From an uncultured Prevotellaceae bacterium (GTDB lineage: Bacteria > Bacteroidota > Bacteroidia > Bacteroidales > Bacteroidaceae): a stretch of 64,000 nucleotides of DNA. The position numbers and the translations under genes are program-made. Positions within the stretch are counted from its first letter, which is position 1. The number at the start of each line of letters is the position of its first letter. The stretch spans positions 21,111 to 85,110 of the forward strand of contig CACYQO010000033.1 of the NCBI GenBank assembly GCA_902776545.1. The letters are read 5' to 3'. Under the pieces are notes generated by a model. It searched no databases, was not told the origin of the DNA, and saw only the letters and a list, made by a program, of their open reading frames with translations. This document shows positions 1-8,579 of the stretch, piece by piece.

Positions 1-2397
1 TTTCTTGCCATTGACGATGTAGATGCCATCAGGCAGACCATCGAGTGAAGTCACCTGGTGAAGTACCTTGCGACCACTCAGGTCATAGACGTCGAACGGC
101 TCTACGGCAACGACATTCTCTTCGATGCCTGTCAATTCGTCATCATCGCCATCCAAAGAACGTGTGCTTGCTGAACCGGTAACAGTCACTGTGCAGGTGG
201 CGCTCAGGCCTGTAGCAACAGAGGTGCATGTAATGGTGGCTGTACCTGCCTTCACACCCTTTACCACGCCTTCATTCGACACCATGGCAATAGTCCTGTC
301 CAAACTCCTCCATATCACGCTCTTGTCTTCCAACGTAGAGGGATAGACCGTAGCCTTCAGTGTCACCGTCTTGTCCTTCTTGACGGTTACCTCCGTCTGG
401 TCGAGCTTCACATAGCCGACCGTTACCTCGCAGGTGGTGCTAAACCCTGTGGCGTTAGAGGTGCAGGTGATAGTGGCAGTACCAGTCCTCACGCCCTTCA
501 CCTTGCCATTGCTCGACACTGTAGCCACTGCCGTGTTAGAACTCTTCCACGTCACGCTCTGATCTGTCAATGAAGAGGGATAGACAGTAGCTTTCAGTGT
601 CACCGTCTTGCCCTTATTGACAGCTACCTCCGTCTGGTTAAGATTCACACTGCCGACCGTCACCTCGCAGGTGGCGCTCAGGCCCGTAGCATTGGAGGTA
701 CAGGTGATGGTTGCTGTTCCAGTCCTAACACCCTTCACCTTGCCAGCGCTCGTCACTGTAGCTACTGCTGTGTTTGAACTCGTCCAAGTTACACTCTTAT
801 CCCTTAGCGTTGAGGGATATACTGTAGCCGTCAGCGTCTTGGTCTTGGCCTTCTCAATGACAATTTCTGTCTGGTCGAGCTTGACAGAACCAACAGTCAC
901 CTTGCAGGTTGTACTCAGTCCTGTTGCGTTGGAGGTACATGTGATAAGTGCTGTACCTGTCTTCACGCCCTTCACCCAGCCTTTGCTTGACACTATAGCT
1001 ATTGCTGTGTTAGAACTTGTCCAAGTTACACTCTTATCCTTCAGCGTCGAGGGATAGACTGTAGCCGTCAGCCCCTTGGTCTTGTTTTTCTCAACGACAA
1101 TTTCTGTCTGGTCGAGCTTGACAGAACCGACCGTTACCTTACAGGTAGCCTTCGCTCCCGTCGAATTGGAGGTACAGGTGATAGTAGCCGTGCCTGTCTT
1201 CACCCCCTTCACCTTACCTGCACTCGTCACTGTGGCCACCTTCGTGTCTGAGCTCTTCCAGGTCACGCTCTTGTCTGGCAAGTTAGAGGGGGTGATGGTG
1301 GCTTTCAGTGTCAATGTCTTACCTTTCTCAATGACAGCCTTGGTCTTGCTGAGTTTTACCTTGGCATCTTCGATCTCAACCTTATATTTAAAACTCTTCC
1401 AAGGCTCGTCAGCCTTATAGGCGTCTAAACTGCCTTTGAGCACATGCAATGTGGCGTTTTCAATAGGGGTACCATCAAATAGTTTGTCACCTGTTGATGG
1501 TACTTTTTCGGCATAACAATAGACATCTTTCAATTTTGGACAATTTGCAAAAGCTAAACCACGGATATCATGTATTCCACTACCGATAGTGACAGAAGTC
1601 AGATTACTGCAATTCTGGAAAGCTACAGAATGAATTCTATACACACTGTTGGGGATAATGATAGAAGTCAGACTTCTGCAGCCAACGAAAGCCAAATCTT
1701 CGATTATAGTCACGCTGTTGGGGATAGTAATTGATGTCAGGGCACTGCAACTAGCGAAAGCTTGATCTTCGATAAAAGCCAGGTTACTGGGAAGAGTAAT
1801 GGAGGGCAGGCTGCTGCATTCAGCAAAAGTTGACGAACAGATACAACCAACACCATTAGGAATATTTATGGATGTCAGACTACTGCAACCTTTGAAAGTT
1901 TCTTTACCGATGTAGGTCACGCTGTTGGGGATGGTGACAGAGGTCAGGCTACTGCATTCACGGAAAGCATCATCTAAAATCATAGTCACACCATCGGGGA
2001 TGGTTACTGAAGTCAGGCTACTGCAACGCCAGAATGTGTGTATTTCGATTCGAGTCACACCATTGGGGATGGTGATAGAGGTCAGACTACTGCAGCCAGA
2101 GAAAGCCCAACTGCCGATGGAGGTCACGCTATTGGGTATAGTGACGGAAGTCAAATTCACACAATCTTCGAATGCTTGACTTGCGATTTTGGAAACCGTG
2201 TATTTTTTCCCTTCATGAATGACTGTTTCAGGGATTTCAACAACACCCCAATATGCTTGGGTAGGATTACTGATAACTTCTGCGACTTTATCCGTAGTAT
2301 TAAAGTCGTAACAAATATCTTCAGGATTGAAGACTGTCTGAGCCTTTGCACTAATGGCCATTAAAGCCATTGAAAAGAAAGTTAATAGTTTCTTCAT
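1..2397 (-). CDS. BspA-type leucine-rich repeat surface protein with five BIG2 Ig-like domains (C-terminus cut by window edge)
   Basis: Secreted protein, probably displayed on the cell surface for adhesion. 799 codons are visible and the frame is still open at position 1. Residues 1-20 form a signal peptide ending in AKAQ. Next come about nine BspA-type (LRR_5) repeats with the pattern CSSLTSVTIPNSVTxIxxxAF. Five tandem BIG2 domains of about 79 residues follow, each with SVTWxSSxxxxATV and GTATITCTS signatures. The visible end reads VYDLSGRKV then GLPDGIYIVNGKK. Sibling genes in this window end five residues later with ILKKK, so only a few codons should be missing. That tail resembles type A sorting domains of the type IX secretion system, an inference from family knowledge. 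A consensus promoter lies 70 bp upstream. It shares all five BIG2 modules with the gene at 16805-19756. Confidence 0.9.
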   Translation of the reverse strand, partial: MKKLLTFFSMALMAISAKAQTVFNPEDICYDFNTTDKVAEVISNPTQAYWGVVEIPETVIHEGKKYTVSKIASQAFEDCVNLTSVTIPNSVTSIGSWAFSGCSSLTSITIPNGVTRIEIHTFWRCSSLTSVTIPDGVTMILDDAFRECSSLTSVTIPNSVTYIGKETFKGCSSLTSINIPNGVGCICSSTFAECSSLPSITLPSNLAFIEDQAFASCSALTSITIPNSVTIIEDLAFVGCRSLTSIIIPNSVYRIHSVAFQNCSNLTSVTIGSGIHDIRGLAFANCPKLKDVYCYAEKVPSTGDKLFDGTPIENATLHVLKGSLDAYKADEPWKSFKYKVEIEDAKVKLSKTKAVIEKGKTLTLKATITPSNLPDKSVTWKSSDTKVATVTSAGKVKGVKTGTATITCTSNSTGAKATCKVTVGSVKLDQTEIVVEKNKTKGLTATVYPSTLKDKSVTWTSSNTAIAIVSSKGWVKGVKTGTALITCTSNATGLSTTCKVTVGSVKLDQTEIVIEKAKTKTLTATVYPSTLRDKSVTWTSSNTAVATVTSAGKVKGVRTGTATITCTSNATGLSATCEVTVGSVNLNQTEVAVNKGKTVTLKATVYPSSLTDQSVTWKSSNTAVATVSSNGKVKGVRTGTATITCTSNATGFSTTCEVTVGYVKLDQTEVTVKKDKTVTLKATVYPSTLEDKSVIWRSLDRTIAMVSNEGVVKGVKAGTATITCTSVATGLSATCTVTVTGSASTRSLDGDDDELTGIEENVVAVEPFDVYDLSGRKVLHQVTSLDGLPDGIYIVNGKK

Positions 2398-2466
2398 AAT
2401 CTTAATTTTTAAATATTTATTAATGAAAACTTGGACTATTTACGCCTTTAATGAGTTTTTATGGTG

Positions 2467-2498
2467 CAAATATACGAATATTTCCCGAACCGTACAAA
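2467..2498 (-). promoter_or_regulatory. Bacteroidales-type promoter for the BspA gene
   Basis: On the minus strand TTTG (-33 box, 2495-2498) and TATATTTG (-7 box, 2467-2474) are separated by exactly 20 bp, the classic spacing for the Bacteroidetes primary sigma factor. Predicted transcription start is near 2461, giving a leader of about 64 nt. Confidence 0.75.
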
Positions 2499-2535
2499 CT
2501 TTTGGGGGATTTTTTAGAAATCCCGAACTCAGGTT

Positions 2536-2622
2536 ATGAAAAGAGAACTGAAGATTGTAATCTATCAGACTCCAGATGGAAAAACGCAGATTGATGTCAG
2601 GCTGGAAGATGATAAGAATTAG
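2536..2622 (+). pseudogene. RhuM-family N-terminal remnant
   Basis: A 28-codon open frame begins MKRELKIVIYQTPDGKT, continues QIDVRLEDD and then stops. This closely matches the start of RhuM-family (virulence protein RhuM) proteins, which usually begin with a similar I-Y-Q-T-x-D-G-K motif, then a D-V-R-x-E-D motif, then a winged-helix region. Everything after the first 25 or so residues is missing, and the downstream sequence shows no continuation in any frame. I read it as the stub of a deleted accessory gene, wedged between the BspA promoter and the FadL terminator. Identification rests on motif memory only. Confidence 0.6.
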
Positions 2623-2685
2623 GCATCTCCTATATTTAAGTGGGTGTAGGAAGAGAGACAATGAAGCCGTTGGCATATAATTAAT

Positions 2686-2718
2686 TCAGGAGGACTGCTA
2701 CATGACAAGCCCTCCTGA
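2686..2718. terminator. Stem-loop terminator after the fadL-like gene
   Basis: TCAGGAGG (2686-2693) and CCTCCTGA (2711-2718) form an 8-bp stem with a 17-nt loop, flanked by AATTAATT and ATTTT so it could work in both directions. It lies 33 bp past the stop of the 2752-4116 gene. The rest of the gap 2398-2751 holds the BspA promoter and the RhuM stub. Confidence 0.6.
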
Positions 2719-2751
2719 TTTTATGGTTGAGACAGGTTCTGATGGAATGGC

Positions 2752-4116
2752 TCAGAACTTGTAGTCGAGGCCGACGCCGATGACGTGGTTTGTGCGGGAG
2801 TAGGTCTCTGTGCCGGTGTATGGCGTGCCCTGGTAGTTAGACAGGGGGCCTTTTTTGTAGTCGCTGTAGAGCGAGCAGAAGTAGCTGACGTTGAGGCGCA
2901 TCTTCTCGTTGATGTTCCAGGCACCGCCGAGGCCTACGCTGTAGCTATCGCAGGCGAAGGAGGTGTTCTGCTGGTAGGCGTCGCTGAGACCGTAGTCCGT
3001 GCGCTGACCACCGCAGCTGACGGTGAACTTCTCGTTGATGTCGTACTCTACACCTGCGAGGATCTCGTGGGTACCATGCTCAAGCGTCTTCTCACGGCCT
3101 CCGTACATTTTGGCGTGCGTGTCGTCGAAGAAGTGGTATTCGAGGGCGGCGCGGAAGTTGGACGTGAACTCATAGCCGATGGCAGCGACGAGCAGCGAGG
3201 GCATGTCGTAACGCACCTCTGTGCCGTCCTGATAGGCAGCCACCTTGTCGCCGAACTGAGCCAGTGCCAGGTCCCCCTCGATGTAAGGCATCATTCCTGC
3301 CGTCGCAGGGTCGGTATTCTTGATGCGGGCGGAGAGCTCCTTCGTGTCGTTCTCCGTGCTGATCTTCGTGCGGAACTCGTAGCGTGCGGCGATGGTGAGC
3401 GGGCCGTTGTGATAGTCGATGCTGACGATGGGTGCCACGCCGAAGCCGCGCTGGATGCAGTCGAGACGGAGATCGATGAGGTCGATATTGCCTGTGGGGA
3501 TGCTGGCGTTGACGAAACCACGGTTGTAGCCGTCGTAGTAGTTGCCGCGCAGGCCGATGGCAGCAGAGAAGTAGTCGTTGAACTTATAGGCGACGTTTAC
3601 CTGGGCACCGTAGATGTACTGCTTTCCCTTCATGTTGGCGCTGTAAGCATAGGCATTAGGCATCATGCCAGCTTGTGCGAGCAGGGCGCGGAGGGGCACT
3701 TCGAACATGGGGATGCCCTCTTCGTACTCCACGAAGCCGCCGCTGCCAACAATGCCGATCATGCCAGACACAGCGATGCGGTCTTTCTTATAGGAGGCAA
3801 ACAGGGCGGGAACGATGGGAGCCGAGGCGACGCCATTGTACTTCTTGTCGAAACTCGTGCCGAGATAGCCAGGCACGGAGGCCTCGATGTCACGGTTCTG
3901 CCAGGGCTTCTGGAAGTTGAGCGAGAGTTGCCATCCCTCGTGTCCCCAGGCGAGGCCTGCGGGGTTGGAGTAGGCTGCATCGATCTCCGTCGTGGCGCCA
4001 CGGGCGAACATACGGTCGAAGGCGATGTGATAGTTCGTGTTGGTCATCAGACCACCGGAATGGGCGGTAATGGCTGTGCCAAGGGCCAGGGTTAAGGCGA
4101 AATAAGTCTTTCTCAT
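2752..4116 (-). CDS. OmpP1/FadL/TodX family outer membrane transporter
   Basis: Beta-barrel outer membrane protein of the long-chain fatty acid transporter family (often labelled hemin receptor in Bacteroidales). 454 residues. A signal peptide spans about residues 1-20. The mature N-terminus carries GGLMTNTN and then AAYSNPAGLAW, matching the N-P-A-G-L plug signature of FadL proteins. The rest alternates short amphipathic strands and ends in an aromatic residue (GVGLDYKF), as barrels inserted by BAM do. It lies 38 bp downstream of cmk and is probably the last gene of a porQ-cmk-fadL transcript ending at the stem-loop near 2700. The substrate is not known from the sequence. Confidence 0.88.
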   Translation of the reverse strand: MRKTYFALTLALGTAITAHSGGLMTNTNYHIAFDRMFARGATTEIDAAYSNPAGLAWGHEGWQLSLNFQKPWQNRDIEASVPGYLGTSFDKKYNGVASAPIVPALFASYKKDRIAVSGMIGIVGSGGFVEYEEGIPMFEVPLRALLAQAGMMPNAYAYSANMKGKQYIYGAQVNVAYKFNDYFSAAIGLRGNYYDGYNRGFVNASIPTGNIDLIDLRLDCIQRGFGVAPIVSIDYHNGPLTIAARYEFRTKISTENDTKELSARIKNTDPATAGMMPYIEGDLALAQFGDKVAAYQDGTEVRYDMPSLLVAAIGYEFTSNFRAALEYHFFDDTHAKMYGGREKTLEHGTHEILAGVEYDINEKFTVSCGGQRTDYGLSDAYQQNTSFACDSYSVGLGGAWNINEKMRLNVSYFCSLYSDYKKGPLSNYQGTPYTGTETYSRTNHVIGVGLDYKF

Positions 4117-4154
4117 ATTCTTGTTTATAGTTTATTGTTATGGTTTACAGATGA

Positions 4155-4853
4155 TTACTCTGAGGCAGAGACTCTTTCGTTGAAACGAGCGAGGAGCCAT
4201 TCCTTTTGCTCAGGGATGGTCATGTCGGAGTTGTCGAGTTCGAGGGCGTCGTCGGCCTTGCGGAGGGGAGAGACCTCGCGGTGGGAGTCGATATAGTCGC
4301 GCTCCTCGACGTTCTTCAGGATATCGTCGAAGTCGGCGGGCATGCCCTTGGCCTTCAGCTCGTCGTAGCGGCGCTGGGCACGCACCTTGGCAGAGGCCGT
4401 GACGAAGATCTTCAGTTCTGCATCAGGGAAGACAGTGGTGCCGATGTCGCGGCCGTCCATCACTACACCCTTGTCCTTACCCATCTGCTGTTGCTGGGCA
4501 ACCATCGCCGTGCGTACGAAGGGTATGGCGGCCACGGGGCTCACATGGTTGGAAACTTCGAGCGAGCGGATCTCCTGTTCGACGCACTCGCCGTTGAGAT
4601 AGGTGTCAGGACGTCCCGTCTCAGGGTTGAACTTGAACGAGATGCGGATGTCTGGCATCTGCTGTTCGAGGGCATCTGTCTTGACGCTGCCGTCTTCACG
4701 GAACAATCCGTGACGGAGGGCATAGAGGGTGACGGAGCGATACATCGCGCCTGTGTCGACATAGACGTAACCCACCTCACGGGCGAGGTCTTTGGCCATC
4801 GTGCTCTTGCCGCACGAGGAGTGGCCGTCGATGGCAATGGTAATCTTCTTCAT
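4155..4853 (-). CDS. cmk: Cytidylate kinase
   Basis: Phosphorylates CMP and dCMP with ATP to the diphosphates for nucleic acid and lipid precursor supply; cytoplasmic. 232 residues, normal for the family. The P-loop GHSSCGKST is at residues 10-18, followed by [10 protein letters not shown], the substrate-site motif of CMP kinases. Later come [15 protein letters not shown] and [10 protein letters not shown], also diagnostic, and the C-terminal [11 protein letters not shown]. The ATG overlaps the porQ stop codon by ATGA, so the two genes are translationally coupled. The cmk-porQ pairing is common in Bacteroidales. Confidence 0.97.
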   Translation of the reverse strand: MKKITIAIDGHSSCGKSTMAKDLAREVGYVYVDTGAMYRSVTLYALRHGLFREDGSVKTDALEQQMPDIRISFKFNPETGRPDTYLNGECVEQEIRSLEVSNHVSPVAAIPFVRTAMVAQQQQMGKDKGVVMDGRDIGTTVFPDAELKIFVTASAKVRAQRRYDELKAKGMPADFDDILKNVEERDYIDSHREVSPLRKADDALELDNSDMTIPEQKEWLLARFNERVSASE

Positions 4854-5839
4854 AATGTGTATGATACGTTAAATAATAATGATGATGCGCTGACGTGGTA
4901 TTTGCCATAGGCAACGTGGAGTTTGAAGCGTTCCAGCGAGAGACCGCCGCCTACGGAGAGGCCTGCGCCGTGGGATGACGAGCTGTCGGCTTCGCTGATC
5001 TTCATCTGACTGGCACGACGGAAGTTGTAGCCTACCGCCACATAGATCTGCTGGGAGAGCTGCACGTCGGCGCCGATGGCGATATGACGGCCGAAGGCTT
5101 CGTCCCAGTTGTTGAGCCGGCTGAGGGTGAGCGAGAAGCGCAAGGGCGCATTGCCCAGACCTTTGGTGATTCCCACCTGCAAGTCGAGGGGAATCTTGTC
5201 GAACGTGTCGTCGTAGGCCTTCACCTGTCCGCCGAGGTTCTTGGCGACGGCAGAGAGACTGAGGTCGCGCTCTTCGTCGAAGTAATTCAGTCCGAGGTCT
5301 ACGCCCACGGCCAGCGAGCTGTAACCTGCAATGTGCGAGGAGATGATCTTGGCGGTGATGCCGCCGTTGAGCCTCTCCGTGAGGGCGTAGGCAAAAGAGC
5401 CTGCAAGGGCGATGTCACGGGCAGAGAAGGTTCCCAGGTCTTCGTCGTCGGCTGTGGTCTCCTTCATCTTGCCGTAGTCCATGTACTGGCCAGTGACAGC
5501 CCATGTGCCCCGTTCGCCGATGCCTCTGATAAAGGCGGCGCTGGCGGTCTTGGCACCCTCCATGTAGGTCATGTAGTTGAGGTTGATGGTGCGGTCGCTG
5601 ACACCGTTGATAAGAGCAGGGTTGTGGAAGACCACCGTCGCATCGTCGTCGGTGATGGTGATGTTCTCGCCACCCAGGGCAGCGATATGGGCACTGACAG
5701 GCAGACGGAGGAAGTTGTAGGCGGTCTGGCTCTCTTGCGAGACAGCAGTGAGAAGTGAAAAGTGAAAAGTGAAAAGTAGTAGCAGGATTTTCTGCCACCA
5801 AGCGCGCTGATTCCTATGATTTACTGACCTCTTTGTCAC
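4850..5839 (-). CDS. porQ: Type IX secretion system protein PorQ
   Basis: Outer membrane beta-barrel protein of the type IX secretion system, which exports cargo with C-terminal sorting domains such as the BIG2 proteins of this window. 329 residues. After the signal peptide (ending near TAVSQ) comes [17 protein letters not shown], then [31 protein letters not shown], the usual PorQ opening. The protein ends on a strand with SYTL. Oddly, the hydrophobic core of the signal peptide (FTFHFSLLT) is written by a tandem 7-mer repeat of DNA (5748-5779). No later in-frame start precedes the signal peptide, so ATG at 5839 is kept. It overlaps cmk by 4 bp. A minus-strand TATCTTTG box at 5861-5868 is the likely promoter core. 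Confidence 0.87.
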   Translation of the reverse strand: MTKRSVNHRNQRAWWQKILLLLFTFHFSLLTAVSQESQTAYNFLRLPVSAHIAALGGENITITDDDATVVFHNPALINGVSDRTINLNYMTYMEGAKTASAAFIRGIGERGTWAVTGQYMDYGKMKETTADDEDLGTFSARDIALAGSFAYALTERLNGGITAKIISSHIAGYSSLAVGVDLGLNYFDEERDLSLSAVAKNLGGQVKAYDDTFDKIPLDLQVGITKGLGNAPLRFSLTLSRLNNWDEAFGRHIAIGADVQLSQQIYVAVGYNFRRASQMKISEADSSSSHGAGLSVGGGLSLERFKLHVAYGKYHVSASSLLFNVSYTL

Positions 5840-5860
5840 GTCCTTTTTCTAAAATCGCTG

Positions 5861-5868
5861 CAAAGATA
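5861..5868 (-). promoter_or_regulatory. -7 box for porQ-cmk-fadL transcript
   Basis: Minus-strand TATCTTTG matches TAnnTTTG. No good -33 box lies at the 20-bp distance. The start point would fall only about 15-20 nt upstream of the porQ ATG. Confidence 0.4.
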
Positions 5869-5932
5869 CAAAATAATTCTTAATTTCACTGATATTTTAC
5901 CTTTTTACTGTTTTACCTTTTCACTTTTTTGT

Positions 5933-5940
5933 TACCTTTG
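5933..5940 (+). promoter_or_regulatory. -7 box for the tonB-like gene
   Basis: TACCTTTG followed by CA, the usual Bacteroidales -7 box, 43 bp before the chosen ATG at 5983. The upstream bases are a run of TTTTACC/TTTTCAC 7-mers, which replaces any clear -33 box. Confidence 0.5.
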
Positions 5941-5982
5941 CATAACCATTCATTTAATAAACGGAAGAAAACCGGATTTATT

Positions 5983-6678
5983 ATGGAAGAGAAGAAAAGT
6001 CGTCAGGCCGATCTGGAAGGCAAACGCGTGCAGGGGTTCCTTTTGGGACTCATCCTTGTGCTCGCATTGCTCTTTGTGGCGCTGGAATGGAACAGCGGCG
6101 ACTCGGGCTGGGCTTTCTTCGAAGATGACGACGATCTGGAGGCCGAACTCGAACTGGAACCTCTGAAGCGCGATAAGGACGAGATTCCCATGATGCTGCC
6201 GCAGGAAGCGACGCCTGAGCCGCCCAAGACGGAAGAGTTACGATTGGTGGAGGACGATGTGGAGATAGCCCCAGAGCTCACGCCAGAGAATGTGGAGATT
6301 CCTGAACCGCCTGAGAATCCGGATCAGAAGGAGCAGCCCGAGGTGGTTGATATGTACGACGAGCCTGTGGATATCCGCGTGGTGGAGGATCTGCCACAGT
6401 TCCCCGGTGGTGCCGCAGAGTTTATGAAGTGGCTCACGAAGAACCTGCGCTATCCTGCCTCTGCCCAGTCGCAGCAGGTGAAGGGCAGGGTAGTGGCTCA
6501 GTTTATCATCAATCGCGACGGCAGTGTGACAGACCTTGAGGTGACGGAACATCTGAACCATGCCTGCGACAATGAGGTATTGCGTGTGCTCAGAATGATG
6601 CCGAAGTGGCAGCCTGGACTGATGGATGCCAAGCCCTGCCGCACGAAAGTCTGCATCCCCGTTGTATTCAATCTGTGA
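5983..6678 (+). CDS. TonB-family energy transducer
   Basis: Periplasm-spanning protein that passes proton-motive energy from ExbB/ExbD to outer membrane transporters. 231 residues from the ATG at 5983. An earlier in-frame ATG at 5929 overlaps the promoter box and is rejected. One membrane helix lies at about residues 20-37 (GFLLGLILVLALLFVALEW). A long acidic, proline- and glutamate-rich spacer follows (PEPPKTEEL, PEPPENPDQ). The C-terminal TonB domain reads LPQFPGGAAEFMKWLTKNLRYP, then GRVVAQFIINRDGSVTDLEV and MPKWQPGLMDAKP. It opens a cluster that later contains exbB and two exbD genes, so they probably form one complex. Confidence 0.92.
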   Translation: MEEKKSRQADLEGKRVQGFLLGLILVLALLFVALEWNSGDSGWAFFEDDDDLEAELELEPLKRDKDEIPMMLPQEATPEPPKTEELRLVEDDVEIAPELTPENVEIPEPPENPDQKEQPEVVDMYDEPVDIRVVEDLPQFPGGAAEFMKWLTKNLRYPASAQSQQVKGRVVAQFIINRDGSVTDLEVTEHLNHACDNEVLRVLRMMPKWQPGLMDAKPCRTKVCIPVVFNL

Positions 6679-6721
6679 AGAATTAAAAAATTGAAGAATT
6701 AAAGAATTAAAAAATTACAAT

Positions 6722-7696
6722 ATGTATAAAGCAGAAGAATTATTGAAGTTGGTGAATGAGGCAATCGACGGTCTGGCATACGACCGCAAGCCTGCCTCGC
6801 TGTATGAACCTATCAAGTACGTGCTGTCGCTGGGTGGCAAGCGTGTGCGCCCTGTGCTGATGCTCATGGGCTATAACCTCTTTAAGGACGATCCTGAGCG
6901 TATCATCACGCAGGCCATCGGACTGGAAACCTATCATAACTTCACCTTGTTGCACGACGACGTGATGGACAATGCCGAAATGCGTCGTGGTCATGAGACG
7001 GTGCATAAGAAATGGAACGCCAACCAGGCCATTCTCTCTGGCGACACTATGCTGTTGCAAGCTTTCGAGCGTGTGGAAGCTTGTGAGGTGAAGTATCTGA
7101 AGGACGTGTTCACCACATTTATGCAGACTACCTTCGAGATTGATGAGGGACAGCAGCTCGACGTGGAGTTTGAGACGCGTGATGATGTGAAAGAGGAGGA
7201 GTATATCGAGATGATTCGCCTGAAGACAAGTGTGCTTCTGGCCTGTGCGCTGAAGATCGGTGCCATCCTCGCTGACGCCCCGAAGGAGGATCAGGAGAAC
7301 CTCTACGGCTTTGGTGAACAGATAGGACTCGCGTTCCAATTGCAGGATGACCTGCTTGATGTGTATGGCGATCCGAAGGTGTTTGGCAAGGACATCGGCG
7401 GTGACATCACCTCGAACAAGAAAACCTATATGCTTATCAATGCCGTAAACCGTGCGAATGATGCACAACGCCAAGAACTGATGCGCTGGATCGACGCCAA
7501 GACGTTCGACCGCGATGAGAAGGTGAAGGCTGTGACGGCACTCTACGATGAGATCGGCATCCGTCAGTTGTGCGAGCAGAAGATCGAGGAATGTTACGCC
7601 CGCGCTCAGACATTTGTGGATAAGGTTAGTGTCAGTGAGGAGCGCAAGGCCATCTTGAAGGCCTATGCCGCTGCGATGATGAAGAGACAGAGTTGA
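6722..7696 (+). CDS. Polyprenyl (geranylgeranyl/farnesyl-type) diphosphate synthase
   Basis: Trans-prenyltransferase that condenses isopentenyl diphosphate with allylic diphosphates, feeding quinone and undecaprenyl synthesis; cytoplasmic. 324 residues, standard length. GGKRVRPVL at 38-46 is the conserved region I. The first aspartate-rich motif DDVMD is at 79-83 and the second, DDLLD, at 209-213, with GKD and TSNKKTYML downstream. Chain length cannot be fixed from the sequence. The residues just before the first motif (YHNFTLLH) are like those of longer-chain synthases. The 43-bp gap before it is filled with AATTAAAGAATTAAA-type repeats. Confidence 0.95.
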   Translation: MYKAEELLKLVNEAIDGLAYDRKPASLYEPIKYVLSLGGKRVRPVLMLMGYNLFKDDPERIITQAIGLETYHNFTLLHDDVMDNAEMRRGHETVHKKWNANQAILSGDTMLLQAFERVEACEVKYLKDVFTTFMQTTFEIDEGQQLDVEFETRDDVKEEEYIEMIRLKTSVLLACALKIGAILADAPKEDQENLYGFGEQIGLAFQLQDDLLDVYGDPKVFGKDIGGDITSNKKTYMLINAVNRANDAQRQELMRWIDAKTFDRDEKVKAVTALYDEIGIRQLCEQKIEECYARAQTFVDKVSVSEERKAILKAYAAAMMKRQS

Positions 7697-7730
7697 AACT
7701 TTGAACTTTGAGCTTTGAACTTTGAGTTTT

Positions 7731-8546
7731 ATGATTACCAAGAGCTTTGTTGATACCCATTGTCATTTAGACGGAGAAGAATTCAAAGATGATCTTGAGG
7801 CTGTGATTGCCAGAGCCAAGGAGGCTGGGGTGATGGCCATAGGTGTGCCAGGTATCGACTTGAAATCCTGCGAGACTGTCATTGCTCTTTGTGAGAAATA
7901 TTCTGGCTTCTGCTTCCCTATGTTGGGTTTGCATCCAGAGGAAGTTCGTACAGATTGGAAAGATGTCTTGTCTGCCATTAAACATATCATAAAGTTCAAT
8001 GTTCAAAGCGCAAAGTTCAAAGTCTCTGCCATCGGCGAGATTGGTCTCGACTTTTACTGGAGCCGTGAGTTTGAAGAGGCTCAGTTACAGGCATTTGAGG
8101 AACAGGTGCGATGGTCTATAGAATTGCAGTTGCCACTGATGATTCATTGTCGGAAAGCGCAGAACGAGATGGTAAATATATTAAAGAGGTATAAGGACGA
8201 TCTGCCTGGTGGCGTGTTCCATTGCTTCACGGGCAATGCCATCGAGGCGCAGGAGTTGTTGAGTTTCGAACGCTTCGTACTCGGCATCGGAGGCGTGTTG
8301 ACGTTCAAGAAGTCCAAACTCCCAGAGACGCTCAAAGAGGCAGTGCCCCTGGATCGTATCGTGCTCGAGACGGATGCCCCCTACATGGCGCCTGTGCCTA
8401 TGCGTGGCCAGCGCAACGAACCCGCCTTCGTGGCATATGTGCTTCGCAAGCTCGCTGAAATCTATGGCGTCGATGAAGAGACTGTGGCCGCTGTAACTAC
8501 CGCCAACGTAGAGCGAGTATTTCCATTGATAGTTAACAAATCATAA
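7731..8546 (+). CDS. TatD family metal-dependent hydrolase
   Basis: TatD-type metal-dependent DNase or hydrolase of the amidohydrolase-like TIM-barrel fold; cytoplasmic. 271 residues from ATG 7731; a TTG nine bases upstream is less likely. FVDTHCHLDG carries the metal-binding HxH. GEIGLDFYW, PLMIHCRKA, VFHCFTG and LETDAPYMAP are the other metal and active-site motifs, all present. Near residues 88-98 a tandem AAAGTTC-type 7-mer stretch (7992-8022) encodes the odd segment KFNVQSAKFKVSA, between the conserved LHPEE and IGEIGLD blocks, and keeps the frame. The gene sits between 7-mer arrays on both sides and is probably cotranscribed with the prenyl synthase. Confidence 0.94.
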   Translation: MITKSFVDTHCHLDGEEFKDDLEAVIARAKEAGVMAIGVPGIDLKSCETVIALCEKYSGFCFPMLGLHPEEVRTDWKDVLSAIKHIIKFNVQSAKFKVSAIGEIGLDFYWSREFEEAQLQAFEEQVRWSIELQLPLMIHCRKAQNEMVNILKRYKDDLPGGVFHCFTGNAIEAQELLSFERFVLGIGGVLTFKKSKLPETLKEAVPLDRIVLETDAPYMAPVPMRGQRNEPAFVAYVLRKLAEIYGVDEETVAAVTTANVERVFPLIVNKS

Positions 8547-8576
8547 AGTTCAAAGTTCAAAGTTCAAAGTTCAAAG
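8545..8576. repeat. AAGTTCA tandem 7-mer array between tatD and exbB
   Basis: About four and a half direct copies of a 7-bp unit directly after the tatD stop. It occupies the place where the -33 box of the following TACCTTTG promoter core should be. A related array precedes tatD (7694-7728) and another lies inside it (7992-8022). Confidence 0.85.
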
Positions 8577-8579
8577 AAA

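Noticed and set aside
2785-4095. Long plus-strand frame opposite the FadL-like gene
   Set aside because: It is the antisense shadow of a well-supported outer membrane protein; its translation is Val/Ala/Glu-rich with no domain.
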